Source: Phanerodontia chrysosporium (Eukaryota > Basidiomycota > Agaricomycetes > Polyporales > Phanerochaetaceae). From it: a stretch of 64,000 nt of DNA. The position numbers and the translations under genes are program-made. The stretch covers positions 62,001 through 126,000 of the forward strand of contig MJGA01000013.1 of NCBI GenBank assembly GCA_001910725.1. The letters are read 5' to 3'. The notes under the pieces were generated by a model. It did no database searches. It was given only the letters and a program-made list of their open reading frames with translations, and was not told the DNA's origin. Below, piece after piece: positions 23,079 through 34,443 of the stretch (position 1 is the stretch's first letter; every line of letters starts with the position of its first letter).

Positions 23079-23635
23079 ATGGCTCCTGCAGGCAAGTACT
23101 ATCCACGCTGCACAGCAGGCATCTTTCATCGCTGATGACTGCTGCGCATCTAGAGGTCAGGATCCAGCGAATATCGTCCGAGCACACCGTGCCTCTGAGG
23201 CATGCAGTGCTGTGGCCGGACAAACCTGAGTCTTATGTCCTCCTACCCGAGGACGCTACTGGCCACCACTTTGGCGCGTTTCTTGATGAGGGCGAGCCTG
23301 CCGTTGCGGTTATCTCGCTCTTCGTCGAGGCGCTACCCTCGTCTGCACCCGCTCACGACGCTGCGGCTGCGATCAGCTCTACCGCGGGCAAGACACTCCG
23401 GGCGGCGCGATTCCGCAAGTTTGCGTGCCATCCTGCACATCAGGGCCGTGGCATTGGTACTGCGCTACTCTCCCAGGCATTCAAAGCTGCGCAGGACCTG
23501 GGGTGTGAGGTCATATGGTGCGACGCGCGGCTCGACACCGCACCTTGGTACGAGAAGCGGGGGATGCGCCGCTTTGGAGATACGTTCTTCAAGGGCCCGA
23601 TAGAATACGTTAAGATGAAGGCTGACTTGTCTTGA
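23079..23635 (+). CDS. GNAT family N-acetyltransferase
   Basis: Two exons, 23079-23091 and 23154-23635, giving 164 residues; the intron is of the GC-AG class (G|GCAAGT to CATCTAG). The start context CGACCATGG is good. An alternative is an unspliced start at 23135, giving 167 residues. The GNAT fold is shown by the acetyl-CoA pyrophosphate loop (R/Q-x-x-G-x-G/A) in HPAHQGRGIGTALL (motif A), the preceding beta strand AARFRKFAC, and the C-terminal CDARLDTAPWYEKRGMRRFG (motif B). The acceptor substrate is unknown; short single-domain members often acetylate small amines. Confidence 0.85.
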
Positions 23636-25258
23636 TACCCGTACATAATAGGTTAGACGATGCAATGCGGCCTCTGATTGGCATGAGCATTCAGTGCTAC
23701 GCAACGACGCCACATGTTCCATCGACACGGCAGGAAGTGAACAGGTGCGCCAGTCTATCGGAGTACTGCAGGCTATTGCAAAGCCGTCAAAGCAAGAAGT
23801 CAGGTGGTGTAGTATCCTGCACTTCAGCCGTGGTCCCCTTCGAGCCTGCACTTATCAAGGCTATTTGCCTATTATTCGAGTTGGTCGTGACATGAGCTTC
23901 ACCCTTTGCATTCTTTGATCGCTAGAACTCCCAAAGTCCAAGCGAATTAGGTTGGAGGCAGGCACAGCGCAGACGACACAGAGTTACATCCGAAGCCACT
24001 CCGAGATTGCCGTGTGCGTCTCTCTTCTCATTCTATCAACCCGAGACGACTCCAACTCGCATTTGCTGAATTTTATGTAACCACTCTTTACTGCTTCAAA
24101 GTGCATCTTTGCGCCATCCTGCGATAGAATCGTTCGGCTCCTGGACGAACTCAGCGGCTTTCCGGCTTGGCGTGGCACGTTGACCAGAACGGCACGTAGT
24201 ATTTGTGCCGAAGCACCTCCGTTTCGAGGTCCATCTCAAGTCTCCGCTCCTCAGCACGATCTCTCCCGAATATCTACCAGCTACACCGCCGGCACTGTCC
24301 GCAAGCTTATTCCTCGCCAGCGAGACGAACTCAACTACCGAAGCCCTACCGAGGGCATGACCGTGCCGCCTCCGGTGCACCCCCAACCTCCGCGGCGTGC
24401 GGCCTCTTACCCTCCTCCGCGAAGAGCCAGACCGCGGACGCCCCCCCGGGAGAGCGCGATGCCGTATCAGACCCTGCGAGACCCTCCCGCCAGGGCCGCG
24501 CGCAGCGCGCAGGACCCTGCGGGGCGCGTGCCGCCGTGCACGATCGTCGATGTGCCCTGCCAGGGGGCGAACAGCTCCTATCCGCGCGCTGCCGCCGCCT
24601 GCGCAAGCCCGGTGCACGGCGCGCGAATCGCGGCCTCGCCCGGCGCCCTGCAATGGGCGGTGCGGGTGCCTGGCGCGCCCCGCCGCACGTACGCCTACGC
24701 CAGCCCCGGGCGGGGCGAGCAGCGCACTTGCCTCGCACGGCGGCGCCGCCGCTTGCGAGGCTTGTGCGCCGTTGCCGTGCGCGGGGCGCGAGTGCGGTCC
24801 GCGCTGCGCAGGAGGGGCTTTGTGCGTCCGTCGAGGCGGGGATGCGAGAACCTTCGCCGCTCGCGTTTCCCGCGGTGGCGGATTGGCTCGGGCGACGATC
24901 GAGGCCGCAGATCCAGGCGCGTCGCCAGAAAGGGGGCTGCTGTGGAGCGGGAAGAGCGCGAGCTCGTCCCGGGCATTCCGTTTATTACTGAGTTACTGCA
25001 GGGTCGGCTGGCGTTGTGGTAATGGTCGTGTGGATGATATCGGCTGGTGTAGTCCGGTCGTGAGACACTTCAGAACGGGGCTAGCGCGGACAGAGGGCCG
25101 GTGTGCCCTGGTCATTCATTTTCGACGTCAAAATCGTACCGCTGTTTCATTACGACAACCACTCTGTCTTGCGGCCGCTCTGCACGCTATTTGCAGCATT
25201 AAAATAAATAGCAATAAAGACCGAGGCCCTGATGTCGTACACATGACACAGTGCGAAG
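23636..25258. other. Intergenic region with an uncertain Pro/Ala/Arg-rich frame
   Basis: The left 500 bp shows nothing gene-like. From about 24357 to 25022 an ATG-initiated open frame with high GC third positions and low-complexity Pro/Arg/Ala composition is present, but neighbouring frames are open too and no domain is visible. I do not call it a gene with confidence. Confidence 0.4.
24357..25022 (+). CDS. Uncertain Pro/Arg-rich ORF
   Basis: Begins MTVPPPVHPQPPRRAASYPP and reads to 25022 (221 residues). Composition is biased and other frames over the same interval are also open, so this may be a by-product of GC richness. No homologue in the window. Confidence 0.2.
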   Translation: MTVPPPVHPQPPRRAASYPPPRRARPRTPPRESAMPYQTLRDPPARAARSAQDPAGRVPPCTIVDVPCQGANSSYPRAAAACASPVHGARIAASPGALQWAVRVPGAPRRTYAYASPGRGEQRTCLARRRRRLRGLCAVAVRGARVRSALRRRGFVRPSRRGCENLRRSRFPRWRIGSGDDRGRRSRRVARKGAAVEREERELVPGIPFITELLQGRLALW

Positions 25259-26154
25259 TTAGCACGCCTTCTCAATGGCGCCTGCGATGGCCTTGGTCTC
25301 GGGCACGAGCATGCCGAGGATGGCGCCGACATTATTGAGGATCGCACTGCACACGCCTGAGCTCGAATCGTGACATTCAACCTAGATAACAAGTCTCGTA
25401 AGTCACGGGGCGAGCACAAGGTGACACGAAGCGGGGCCTACCGTGTAGCGGACGTGGCCCGAGAGGGCCGACTGGCCGTTGATAGTGACGGTGTGGGTCG
25501 CTTCGATGCTCTGCGGGAAGGCGTTCGTGTTGAACTTGATGTTCCCACCGCTGCAGGCCGGCGTGTCAGCGGGCGACATACGCACAGCAGCGAGACGACT
25601 CACAAGTGTGCGGCTTCGCGGCGCCCAAGCTGGATCGTGCTCACGCTGTGGCTCTTCTGCGTCGTGTGTGCGCGCGCGGCAGCCTGGAGGACGTCGACGA
25701 ACATGCTCTTGAGGTCCTCCGAGTCCTCCACGAACGCGCCGTCCTGCGTGACGGTGCACGTCACCTGGTCCTTGAGGCCCGCGATGCCCGCCTGCGGCTG
25801 CGGCGGGCACTGGAACGCCTGCGAGTCCGTCGTGCAGCCCGCGGCGGTGCAGTGGTTGCCGAGCGCGGTCTTGACGATGTCGCCCGGCACGCAGTTCGAC
25901 GCGTCCACGATGCCCTGGTTGGCGACGATCGACGTCTTGTTCGACGTCGTCCCGTCACGCTTTGCGAGGAAGCTCCTCGTGAACGCGTGGTCGATGACCG
26001 GATGGCCGTTCACGACCTCGCAGTTGATGGCGTCCTCACACGCCCGAAGCGTGTGAGTCGTCCAGACGGGTGCGCGACCGCGGTGCGGGATCGCAGAGGT
26101 ACCGGCGACGAGGAGAGCAAGAGCAGCAAAGAGGATGTGGAGCTTGCAGAACAT
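25259..26154 (-). CDS. Secreted cysteine-rich hypothetical protein, copy 2
   Basis: Three exons: 26154-25604, 25550-25442, 25381-25259, giving 260 residues. Signal peptide of about 22 residues (hydrophobic run LFAALALLVAG). Same ten conserved cysteines, same intron positions and same 123-nt last exon as the gene at 8150-9024, but inverted. Shared blocks include RGRAPVWTTHTLRACE, VVNGHPVIDHAFTR and IEATHTVTINGQSALSGHVR. Relative to copy 1 it has a few extra residues before the first intron. No enzymatic signature. Extracellular role inferred from the leader only. Confidence 0.85.
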
Positions 26155-26326
26155 GGTTAAATGGTATGGTCAACGAGAGGAAGGGACCGATGGCCGGATC
26201 GGTGGGGCGTGAAAGCAAGCTACGGGAGGTATTAGCATGATACTGAGGAAAATGGTGAACGACTCACAAGAAACAAGAAGCGAAGTGAAGTCCCGGACTT
26301 GCTCTTATTGAACGGTCTGTATCAGA

Positions 26327-26334
26327 TATTTATA
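26327..26334 (-). promoter_or_regulatory. Putative TATA box for secreted-protein copy 2
   Basis: TATAAATA on the minus strand about 175 bp upstream of the start at 26154, matching the position of the TATA motif in copy 1. Confidence 0.5.
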
Positions 26335-26766
26335 CTCGTGCCTCGTCACCACTGCGGCGCGCTCGGGCGGGCCATCCATCGTCGCAGAACGACAGAGTTC
26401 GGTGTCTCGCGCTGCCGAGCACCAGGCCTCCGAACTGTAAGGGTCCCGCGGCGCCCGTCGCGGAGCCCAACCGCGTAGGCGCCATCGGGGGCAGCGCGAT
26501 GTCAAGGAGACACGGTGGATCGGATCTGCGAGGGGAGCTTGTTCGAGTCGCAGCTGTTCGAGAGGGTCTATTGCGACAGATATGTCGGGGGCGGACTGTA
26601 GCACAACGCCTGCGACAGCGCTGGGCGCGATGTTGTGATTGATCATGTCTGCGTTCGGGAAGCCTCTCACATCGCGACTTTTGAGGGAATCCTGGCCCAC
26701 TTTGACCGAGAGTATCGTCACCGCAGTATAGCGAGGGGCTCTGTTGAACATGGCGGGTATTCTTCG

Positions 26767-26880
26767 CTATGCCATCGTGGTTTGCTTCAACTTCGTTCTT
26801 GGGAAGATCGGAGCGCCGAGAGGTGGCGGATCAGTGCAAGATGGCGCCCGGGCGAGGGTGTGCACACGGCTCGTCGACAT
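26767..26880 (-). pseudogene. BTB gene relic (N-terminus only)
   Basis: Reads MSTSRVHTLARAPS and then departs from the family, ending at a stop at 26767. The BTB domain itself is missing. Upstream nucleotides match the 5' region of the intact gene at 5695, so this is a breakpoint relic of the inverted duplication. Confidence 0.75.
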
Positions 26881-28120
26881 GGCCGTCGTCGTGTGAGAGC
26901 ATGCTGCGGGAGATGACGAGAAGATAAAGGGGCCCTGGAGCGCTCGCCTCGTGGAGGACGCATGCTCGCGGTGACGATTGTGCGAGGGGTTAGGGGAAAA
27001 GGGCGCATCAGTAACCCACGTGACCCGACGCACGCAGCCGCTCAACGACGCGAGATTTTGCTCGTCGACAACCTCTTCGACTTCAGCATCATATGGGACT
27101 TGGCTACGGTCATTATCATTGTAATTATTGCATGTTAGGGTGAGCAACTGGCATCTGCTCCGAGACAACAGAGTGAACTTACAGCGTCGGTGAGGGCCCG
27201 CTCTGCATCTGTCTCGCCATGGACCCTTTCCTTGCTGAGGTGGCGGTACTGCACCGGCTCTGTATGCATTCTGAGCTTTGTTACCGCTGTTTCAAAGGAT
27301 ACGAACTGTGTCACTGATGTCGGTCATATGTAGGAACTTGGAATCTCTCATAGCATGGGCTCGGACGAGCCACCCCGGCCTATCTCGTGTCCCGCTCCTT
27401 TTCAGACCCCAACGCCGATGGCGCGACACGAGTCTATTGCCAGACATTCGATACTCCCGCGTCCATACGTTGCGCCTGCGTCGGACCCCGTCTGCTACCA
27501 GCCCGTGTGCGCGGACGCGTCGATTGGCACATTTTGAGTTTGTGTGGTCCCAACCTCGTGCGGCCTGCGGGGTTACCCTACATTCCACGCTCCACAGCTC
27601 ATTGCCTAACTGTCGGTTGTTTGTGACGGCTGTTGGGCGGCTTACGTGGGCGCGCCCCATGAGAGGAACTACTCGAGGTTCCATCGCCCGTTCTCGCGGT
27701 CGACAGAGACGACTCCATCCCACCGGGTGGTGGGGTTGTGCTGGCGCGCTGGGCTCTTTCCGGTCACCCAAGATACACCCGATTGCCCTGCACCTGTCAA
27801 CAACCGCACGGCTGAGACACGCGAGAACGACCGAGGCGCCACCGTTGATACAACCAGGTTCGCAACGCACAGGATCTTCGTGGCGAGTCGAGGCTGTCGC
27901 CATCGTTGCCTAGGCGTGCATGTCCGTGCCACGCCGGCCCCGCGGTAACTATTGGTTAGATGAGGCGGGTATGCACATTTGTGGCGCCATTTTCGCAGCC
28001 GCAGCCGGTGCTTGAAGGAACACGGCGTGCGGCACGCAACAGGAGCATGCCGCTCAGCAAGGTAGGAGCACATTCTGTTGTGCACGAGCGAACAGGACTC
28101 TACCTCCTCACTCGCATGCC
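26830..28120 (-). repeat. Inverted partner of blocks A and C
   Basis: Two blocks are joined directly here. Similarity to 5150-5760 covers about 26830-27370, and similarity to 9190-10065 covers about 27410-28120. In the source region these blocks are separated by the BTB and secreted-protein genes, so the copy is rearranged, not a simple inversion. Confidence 0.75.
27219..27420 (+). pseudogene. Relic of the helical-family gene (first exon and part of exon 2)
   Basis: The start MDPFLAEVAVLHRLCMHSEL aligns with the first exon of the gene at 5321-4182, and NLESLIAWA with its second exon, but in opposite orientation. The donor of intron 1 is altered (GTGATG has become GATACG). Similarity ends near 27420, where block C sequence starts. 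Not expected to be functional. Confidence 0.7.
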
Positions 28121-28362
28121 GCCAGCACCCTGCAGCACACTCCTCAATGATCGCTCTGTCATTACTCACATAATAGCAGTCTCATGCCTTCCAGTGCTAG
28201 CAAAGAGGACTGCGCCCATGATAGCCTTGCTTGCAGGTATAGTACAAAGAGATATGACTGGGAAGGTGAGTGGGAGCCATTGATCCCATGGAAGTCGTAG
28301 TCTGGAAAGTGAACAGATGCATTGTTTTTCTGCGATCAGACATTGCACCGACTCAATCATAC

Positions 28363-30387
28363 TCACTCGTCCTTTCTCCGCCGTCTAGCCTCTGCTCGTC
28401 GTTTCTTCTCCTCCCTTTTCATCTTCATGTCACACGGCTTGCAGGTACAGTGGTCTAAAGATTCTGACCATTGCAATCGGCAGACTGCGGTCGGAGGGCT
28501 CTTTGGATGGCGCGAAGGGTCTGTGCGCTGCTCCTTGAGTTCGATGGGGGGAGACACGGGCTCACATGCCTCGGCGGATGTGACTGCGGGTGTTCCCCGC
28601 GAGCTTGCCGTTGCACAGCCTGCCTCAGGACCGCCAGCAAGAGCTAGAGTACCCGGAGCCCTTGCAGTGCACCCTGCAGGAATGGCATTCCCGTCACTGG
28701 AAGATGGAGTGCGCGGGGCCTGGTCGGCAGGCAAAGGCTTTGGGGCAGCACTTGCTCGGGAGGGCGCGGGTGGTGTCGCACATGCGCCTCCGATAATCGT
28801 GACGTCCGAGGTGCCGGTGGCCTGCAGACCTCCGTCGGGCGGCGCCAGGGCAGGCGCGACTGCCGAAGGAACATGCTCATGCCTGGCGGGAGAAGACGAG
28901 TCCGGAGGAGGGTGCATCGTATTGCGCAGAGCATGCGCGGAGGTGGGGGACAGCGACCAGGGGAGCGGAGACGACGTCGCATTGGGAAGCATGGAACGTG
29001 CCTGCATGGGTGGTGGAACCAGCGCGGGGCCTGATGGTGGTGAGGAATAGTTGTACGGGTGAATGAACGGAGGACAAGGAGGGGGGTGTTGCCCGGATGC
29101 AGAAGTGGGGGCAGCCGTCAGACCGGGACCGAGCAAGAGACTGGGCGGCAGATTGTCTTCACAGGATGGGGCAGGTACTGGGGATGCAGGGATCGCATGG
29201 AGAAGCATGGTGAGCGCGGGTGCGGCGTGCGGGAGCTCTCCAGAAACGACGCGCGCGACGAGCGGTGCGAGGGCGGCCTTGGTGTCTGGCGTCCAGTACT
29301 TGCGCAGCAGGAGATCGAGCTGCCGCTCGAGGATCGACGGATACCTGGGGTGTTGATGTCAGCCAGGCGAACGTGCAAGTTGACCAGCCTTGAGACTCAC
29401 CGCGAGGAGAAAGGCGAGAAGAACTCGGAAAAAATGTTGCTGCTATCGAGCTGCGCATAAAGGTTCTCTTCAGCGAGCTGACGAAGTTCGTTGAGGCCTG
29501 CCTGCGTAAACATGTTCAGCACAAGGACATGCAAACTACCGGAAGCATGTACCTTGTGCGCAAAATGGTACATGGACTTGGGGGAGCATACCGGACGACC
29601 GGGGTGGGCCTCAGCATGGCGGGCCTCTGCCGACTCCAATGTAGACTCGCCGCGCGAGCGTAGTGGCAGGAAATAAACTTCGCCTGTGTAGATATAGAAT
29701 ATTGCGACTTCCAGTCTATGATCAGTCAGCCTTGCCGCGGTCGAAACAACCATGACCAAACGTACGTGGAGGCAGGGACCGAATCCAGATGCACGACGCG
29801 AGTTCCATCAGCGGGGGCCATTGGCATTGTCTCGTTGTGGACATCGGACTAGATCACACCCACCTTTAGTACGGGAGCAGGTAGACGTTTCTAAACTCGG
29901 TTACGCACCGGCTTCTCTGGCATCCCGATCTCGGCCGTCGCGCTCTCCAGGGCCGACATACTCTCCAATGATATAACACTACCGGGGCTTGAGGGCAAGC
30001 TAAGGATAGAATCAACCTCAGCATCATCCTCTTGCTCTGGATGGCTATGCCATTTGCTTTCACGCTGTGGCGCAGCTCCCCTCGTTGCCGTTGCGCCAGG
30101 GTCCTCACTCGGCTTGTCCGACAACACTGCGCACCATTGAGCGACACCAACACCCGTGCGCGCACGAGCGACTCACGGTCGTTGAAATACGGCGACGCCG
30201 CCTTCAGAATGCGACTGTTTGCGTGCACAGCGCGCGGCCGAAGGTGTTCGCCCGGCGGAAGCCGCTGCGCGCACGCATAGAAAGTCGTGTCCAGGAACGG
30301 CGCGCCCGCGAGAGATGCGGCGAGTGCGTCCGCAAGTGCGCCGCCACTGGGCACCTTGGCGAGAGTGTGCAGAGAGCTTGTTGACAT
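28363..30387 (-). CDS. BTB/POZ domain protein, array copy 2 (intact)
   Basis: Six exons: 30387-30177, 30126-29909, 29848-29766, 29715-29553, 29501-29401, 29344-28363, giving 585 residues. Exon 1 encodes LADALAASLAGAPFLDTTFYA and the HANSRILKAASPYF segment. Exon 2 is acidic with LPSSPGSVISLESM. Exon 3 ends TRVVHLDSVPAST. Exon 4 carries LEVAIFYIYTGEVYFLPLRS and SPKSMYHFAH. Exon 5 is helical. The start of exon 6 has YPSILERQLDLLLRKYW and VSGELPHAAPALTMLL. The long tail is Pro/Ser/Ala-rich and ends in a Cys-x-Cys-x2-Cys cluster followed by a strongly basic stretch, possibly nuclear. Probable Cullin-3 adaptor or scaffold by family; target unknown. Confidence 0.9.
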
Positions 30388-30787
30388 GGCTGTAGTAAGG
30401 TGGGAGCGTGCTGCGATGTGTGACGCCAAGATCAGGTGCCACGCTGTGCTCGCCTCGTGGCAGGCGTCGATAAGGGCCGGTTTCGTGGTGACCTACTGTT
30501 GGGAGAGATCGGCGCGTTAGGCGGCAGGCAAGTTCAAGGCCCATGGAAGGAATTGCGCTCGAATCCGCCGCGATGCACATTGCACGATATACATTTCTGA
30601 CACGTCTAACTTCAGGATACATGTTGTGTCTGCGATAAATCGAGCACTCGTCTCAGTACGTCAGAATCTCTATGATCGATGGCAGGGCGGTGTACTAGAT
30701 GGTGCGAGCGTCGTGGTGGGCATAGAAAGCTACTGGCAGTTTACCTCAAGTTGGGGCCCCGGCGCAGCGGCGACTGGTACTGTTGTA
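30388..30787. other. Intergenic region between BTB copies 2 and 3
   Basis: About 400 bp holding the 5' region of copy 2 and the 3' end of copy 3. No other gene-like frame. Confidence 0.6.
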
Positions 30788-32753
30788 CTACTGGTAGTGC
30801 TGCCAGCCATTGTTTCCTGTCTCATGGAGGTCCTTGTTGTTGTTGCCCATCCTTTTCTTCATCATCATTTTCTTCATTTTGCCTTCTGTGGACATTGCCT
30901 TCCACTTTCTGGCATCTGTATCATAGGCCTCGCCGTCTCCGGGTACACTGGCGTCGTCCGCTTGTTTCGGATCCTGCGCGTGTGGGACGCTTTCCATCAC
31001 TATGTCTTTCCACCCCGTAGACTCAGAGGCCCATCCGTTGAAAATCTGTGATAAAGCGGGCTTTCCAGTATGTAGTGCCGAGTTGTGGGCAGCAGGAGCA
31101 TCCGCACCCATCGGTTCACACTCAGAAGTGGCGCACGTGTCGTACACATCACCGTTATATGTCGCCGCAGACGTCGTGGACGGCGCGCAGGGCTTGTCGC
31201 ATGCGAGCGGGCTCGCCGGCTCTGCCATCGGGGTGCCACATGGAGGGATGACAAGGAGCGCCTCTGCGCGAGGAGACTCGCTGACCGGCCTAACCCAGGG
31301 GAGGGCGCACGGTACCTCGGCGGTGGGCGCGAGCGGGTCCCGAGGCTCCTCTTCCGCCGCGCGCGGCGCTTGAGCCGGGCAAGGGGAAAGCGGGCGGTCA
31401 GAAGGGACGGGCGACGCAGGTCTGGGCTCAGGTGCCCCGCAGTGCCTGGCTGCACCTGCAAAAGTGGAGTCTACGGCGGCGCTGGCTGGGTTGGTAGGGC
31501 CACGACGTGGTAGGGAAGCATCCTCGACGGGCGACAGCGGAGGGGTGGTGGGCGGGGAGGCGGGGATTGCGAGGAGCAGCATGGTCAGGGCCGGGGCAGC
31601 ATGCGGGAGCTCGCCGCGGACGATGCGTGCGACGAGCGGTGCAAGAGCAGCCTGGGCTTCCGACGTCCAGTGGTTGCGCAGGAGGACCTCAAATTGGCGT
31701 TTGAGTATAGACGGGTATCTGGAATTATGTGTCAGCTGTGCGTGCAGAAGGCCATAATAGTAAGCCGAAACTCACTGTGAGGAGAACGGGGAGAAAACCT
31801 CGGCGAGGATGTTGCTCTCGTCAAGCTGTGAAAACAGGTTCGCTTCAGCAAGGTCCCGCAGCTCGTCGAGCTCCGCCTATAATTTGGGGTCAACGTGTGA
31901 GAACATGTGGATGGAGACATATGCATACCTCGCGTGCAAACTGGTACATGGATTTGGGAGAACAGGCCGGGCGGCCGGGGTGCGTTACGCTGTGGAGCGC
32001 CTGCGCCTTCTCGACCGCTGCTGTACCGCGCGAGCGCAGCGGCAGGAAATAGACTTCGCCGGTGTAGATGTAAAAAATTGCAGCTTCCAGTCTAGACAGG
32101 GTCAGGCATGCCACCGTCTTGGATTACAACCGGAGAACGTACGTGGAGGCTGGGACAGTGTGCAAGTGCACAACTCGGCTCCTGTCAGTGGCGATGTCTG
32201 GCTTTGCCTCCTTGCGAGGATTAATCTGCGCCACGTGTGAATTAGTACGTCTGCAGCTCGATGTATGCGGGCTACTCACCACCGTTTCAGGCACCGCACT
32301 TTCTGCGGTCGCGCCCTCAAAGGAGAGCATGCTCTCCAACGATGCAACACTACCCGGGCTCGAGGGCAAGCTGACGACAGATCCGATCTCGGCATCGTCG
32401 CCTCTCTCCTGGTGGCCGTCGCCTCCGCCTTCCAAGTGTGGCGCGTTCTCGCTAACGATCAGCGCGCCAAGGTCGTCGCGCGGCGTGTCTGACAGCACTG
32501 TGCAGCGGTGAGCAAGAGCGCCCACTGCAGAATGCTCGTCCCACTCACGATTGCGAAAATACGGCGAGGCCGCCTCCAGGATCCCGCCGTTCGCGTATAC
32601 AGCGCGCAGCCCACGGACCTCGCCGGATGGCAGCAGCTGCGCGGGGGCATAGAAGATGGTGTCCAGGAACGGCGCGCCCGCGAGGGACGCAGCGAGTGCG
32701 TCCGCAAGCGCGCCGCTGCGGGGCACCTTTGCGAGGGTGTGCAGGGCAGCCAT
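30788..32753 (-). CDS. BTB/POZ domain protein, array copy 3 (intact)
   Basis: Six exons: 32753-32549, 32497-32280, 32225-32143, 32091-31929, 31876-31776, 31718-30788, giving 566 residues. Exons 2-5 have exactly the lengths of copy 2 (218, 83, 163, 101 nt). BTB halves are in exon 1 (LADALAASLAGAPFLDTIFY) and exon 4 (LEAAIFYIYTGEVYFLPLRS), with the helical extension at the exon 5/6 junction. The tail diverges completely from copy 2: Pro/Ala/Glu-rich, then a Lys/Met-rich segment near the C-terminus. It lies head-to-tail with copies 2 and 4, consistent with tandem duplication. Confidence 0.9.
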
Positions 32754-33079
32754 GGTGGTCGCGGATGAAGCCTGCCCCTGGCCGATAACGGGCAGATAAG
32801 GGCGGTCACAGACGCCGCCGCGTGGGCACAAGGTTAGCGTTGGCTGGTAGCGATGTGCAGATCTGGGTGCCCTTCTTCCCGCATCGAATGCCGCGACCGA
32901 GTTCTGCATACATGGATACGATCCAGTGCTAGCACGATGGAGACGATACACACGCACGCTTGCAGACACAATGACACAGACCCTGCTGCTCCCATCCATG
33001 TCCGAAAACCACCCCGGCGACGAAACAGCGCATTCGTCTCTCGCGTTCGGCGCAGAGACGCCACGTCCGTCTGGCTCGA

Positions 33080-33276
33080 CTAGTCGGCCGGCGAGCCCTC
33101 GGGTACGACCCTGAAAAAGTGGGAAAATTGCGCCGACACATCTGCGTCGCCCTCTGTAGAGCCGTTCCTGTCCATGCCTACAGACGCGCCGGTTCCAGCA
33201 TCATGCGTCCTCGGTGGGTCCCTGAACAAGCCCTGCAACTTCGCGTTCGCCGCGTTTTGAGCGACAGCGATGGTAT
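33080..33276 (-). pseudogene. Detached C-terminal coding segment, probably of BTB copy 4
   Basis: An open frame ending at the stop 33082-33080 contains NAKLQGLFRD, resembling the RSRLQCLFAD near the interrupted end of BTB copy 4. It abuts the left terminal repeat of the element at 33278-34443. The most economical reading is that it was the last part of copy 4 before the element inserted. It could instead be a chance frame. Confidence 0.5.
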
Positions 33277-33277
33277 C

Positions 33278-34443
33278 AAAAGTTACTTGAGGGGCTAACT
33301 TTTGCTAACTTTTTCTCACCAAAGTTACTTTCTGTGACGTCCAGTAAAGTAATCTTACTGAAAGCGCGAAAAAGTCAACAAAGATACTTTGTATGGGTTA
33401 CAGAAGCTGCCTACAAGGTTCCAAAGCCCGAGATGTATGAGTCCAGCGTTGACCCCCGCAGACCGGACTAAGACGCGGTGATGGCAATTACCATTTTGGG
33501 GACTCAGACACATCGCTCACGGCACATGTCTCGCACCTCACAAGTTGCAGCCTGGCATTACACGCCAACATCTACACTGCACATAGATGCTGTCCAGTGT
33601 CAGGAAAGGGATGGAGAGCTTGGTGCAGACGTGTCAGCGGTGCTTAACATGAGCATCGCTGCTGCGTAGCCGCTAGCGCCAATGTGTGACCCCTGGCACT
33701 GCAGACCGACTCCCCACTGCGGCGCTGTGGTCACTACTCACGCCAGCCGCCAAGTGTCAGTTAATACAATCTTTAGTGAGTGTGCGCAAGCCGGATAAAG
33801 CCAGAAATCTGTCTCTAGGCTAGCCAAATGAGCCCAAGTGTGCAAGTGGGAGCGGGTGAGCACAACTTTACAAAACTGAATGCAAGTTAGCACAAGTCAA
33901 TACAAGTAAAACAGGCTCATTAAGAAGGCCTATATGTTATTAGCAATTTGGTGAATGATGAGAACGACGGCTGGCAGCTTTCTCGGTGTAGAGTGCACCG
34001 GGTCCGCGGTGCTAGGGGTCCTGTGGTGGCGCTTACGTCCCGCTCAGGCGATGCGTCCCTTGCGCGGACGCTCTGTCGAGAAGGGCAAGGGCTGTATTCT
34101 TCGCATCCCCGTAGGTTATTGGGCACGCTGAAACAGAGTGGCGGACTGCTGCAGGGATCGCCAGAATCTTGGCGCTAGCGGCACCGGGACCGCCATGGCA
34201 GAACTGAGGTGCGAGAGGTGACACGGAGCAGCGTTCACAAGATGATCTTCATCATATAACATTTACAAGGCCCAATAGAGGCACATATGGCCTTATAGAC
34301 ACAGAACATAGGGCAGAGTGGTAGCACGCAAGTGGGATTAGGGTTCAAGTAATATCAAGTTAGTTTGTCACAAGTTAGTTACTTTAAGCGCCTGGTAGGA
34401 TGCGCGGGAAAAGTTACGGAAAGTTAGGCTCTCAAGTTACTTT
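33278..34443. mobile_element. Non-autonomous terminal-inverted-repeat element
   Basis: The ends are imperfect inverted repeats of about 38 bp with core AAAGTTACTTGAG and CTAACTTT; the left reads rightward from 33278 and the right is its reverse complement ending at 34443. Subterminal AAGTTAC/CAAGTTAG motifs recur inside. The interior (about 1.1 kb) has no substantial ORF. No clear target duplication could be identified, so the class is unknown. It separates the last coding exon of BTB copy 4 from a plausible C-terminal remainder. Confidence 0.7.

Larger units (their letters stand above)
26155..28362. other. Region of shuffled duplicated fragments, no intact gene
   Basis: Contains reversed copies of sequence from 5.15-5.76 kb and 9.19-10.07 kb, with a truncated BTB start (26880-26767) and a truncated first exon of the helical-family gene (27219 onward). 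The intervals 26335-26760 and 28170-28360 show nothing recognisable. Confidence 0.65.

Noticed and set aside
22883..23134. N-terminal extension of the acetyltransferase
   Set aside because: The extension is unlike GNAT N-termini and covers the divergent promoter; the short exon at 23079 joined by a GC-AG intron fits better.
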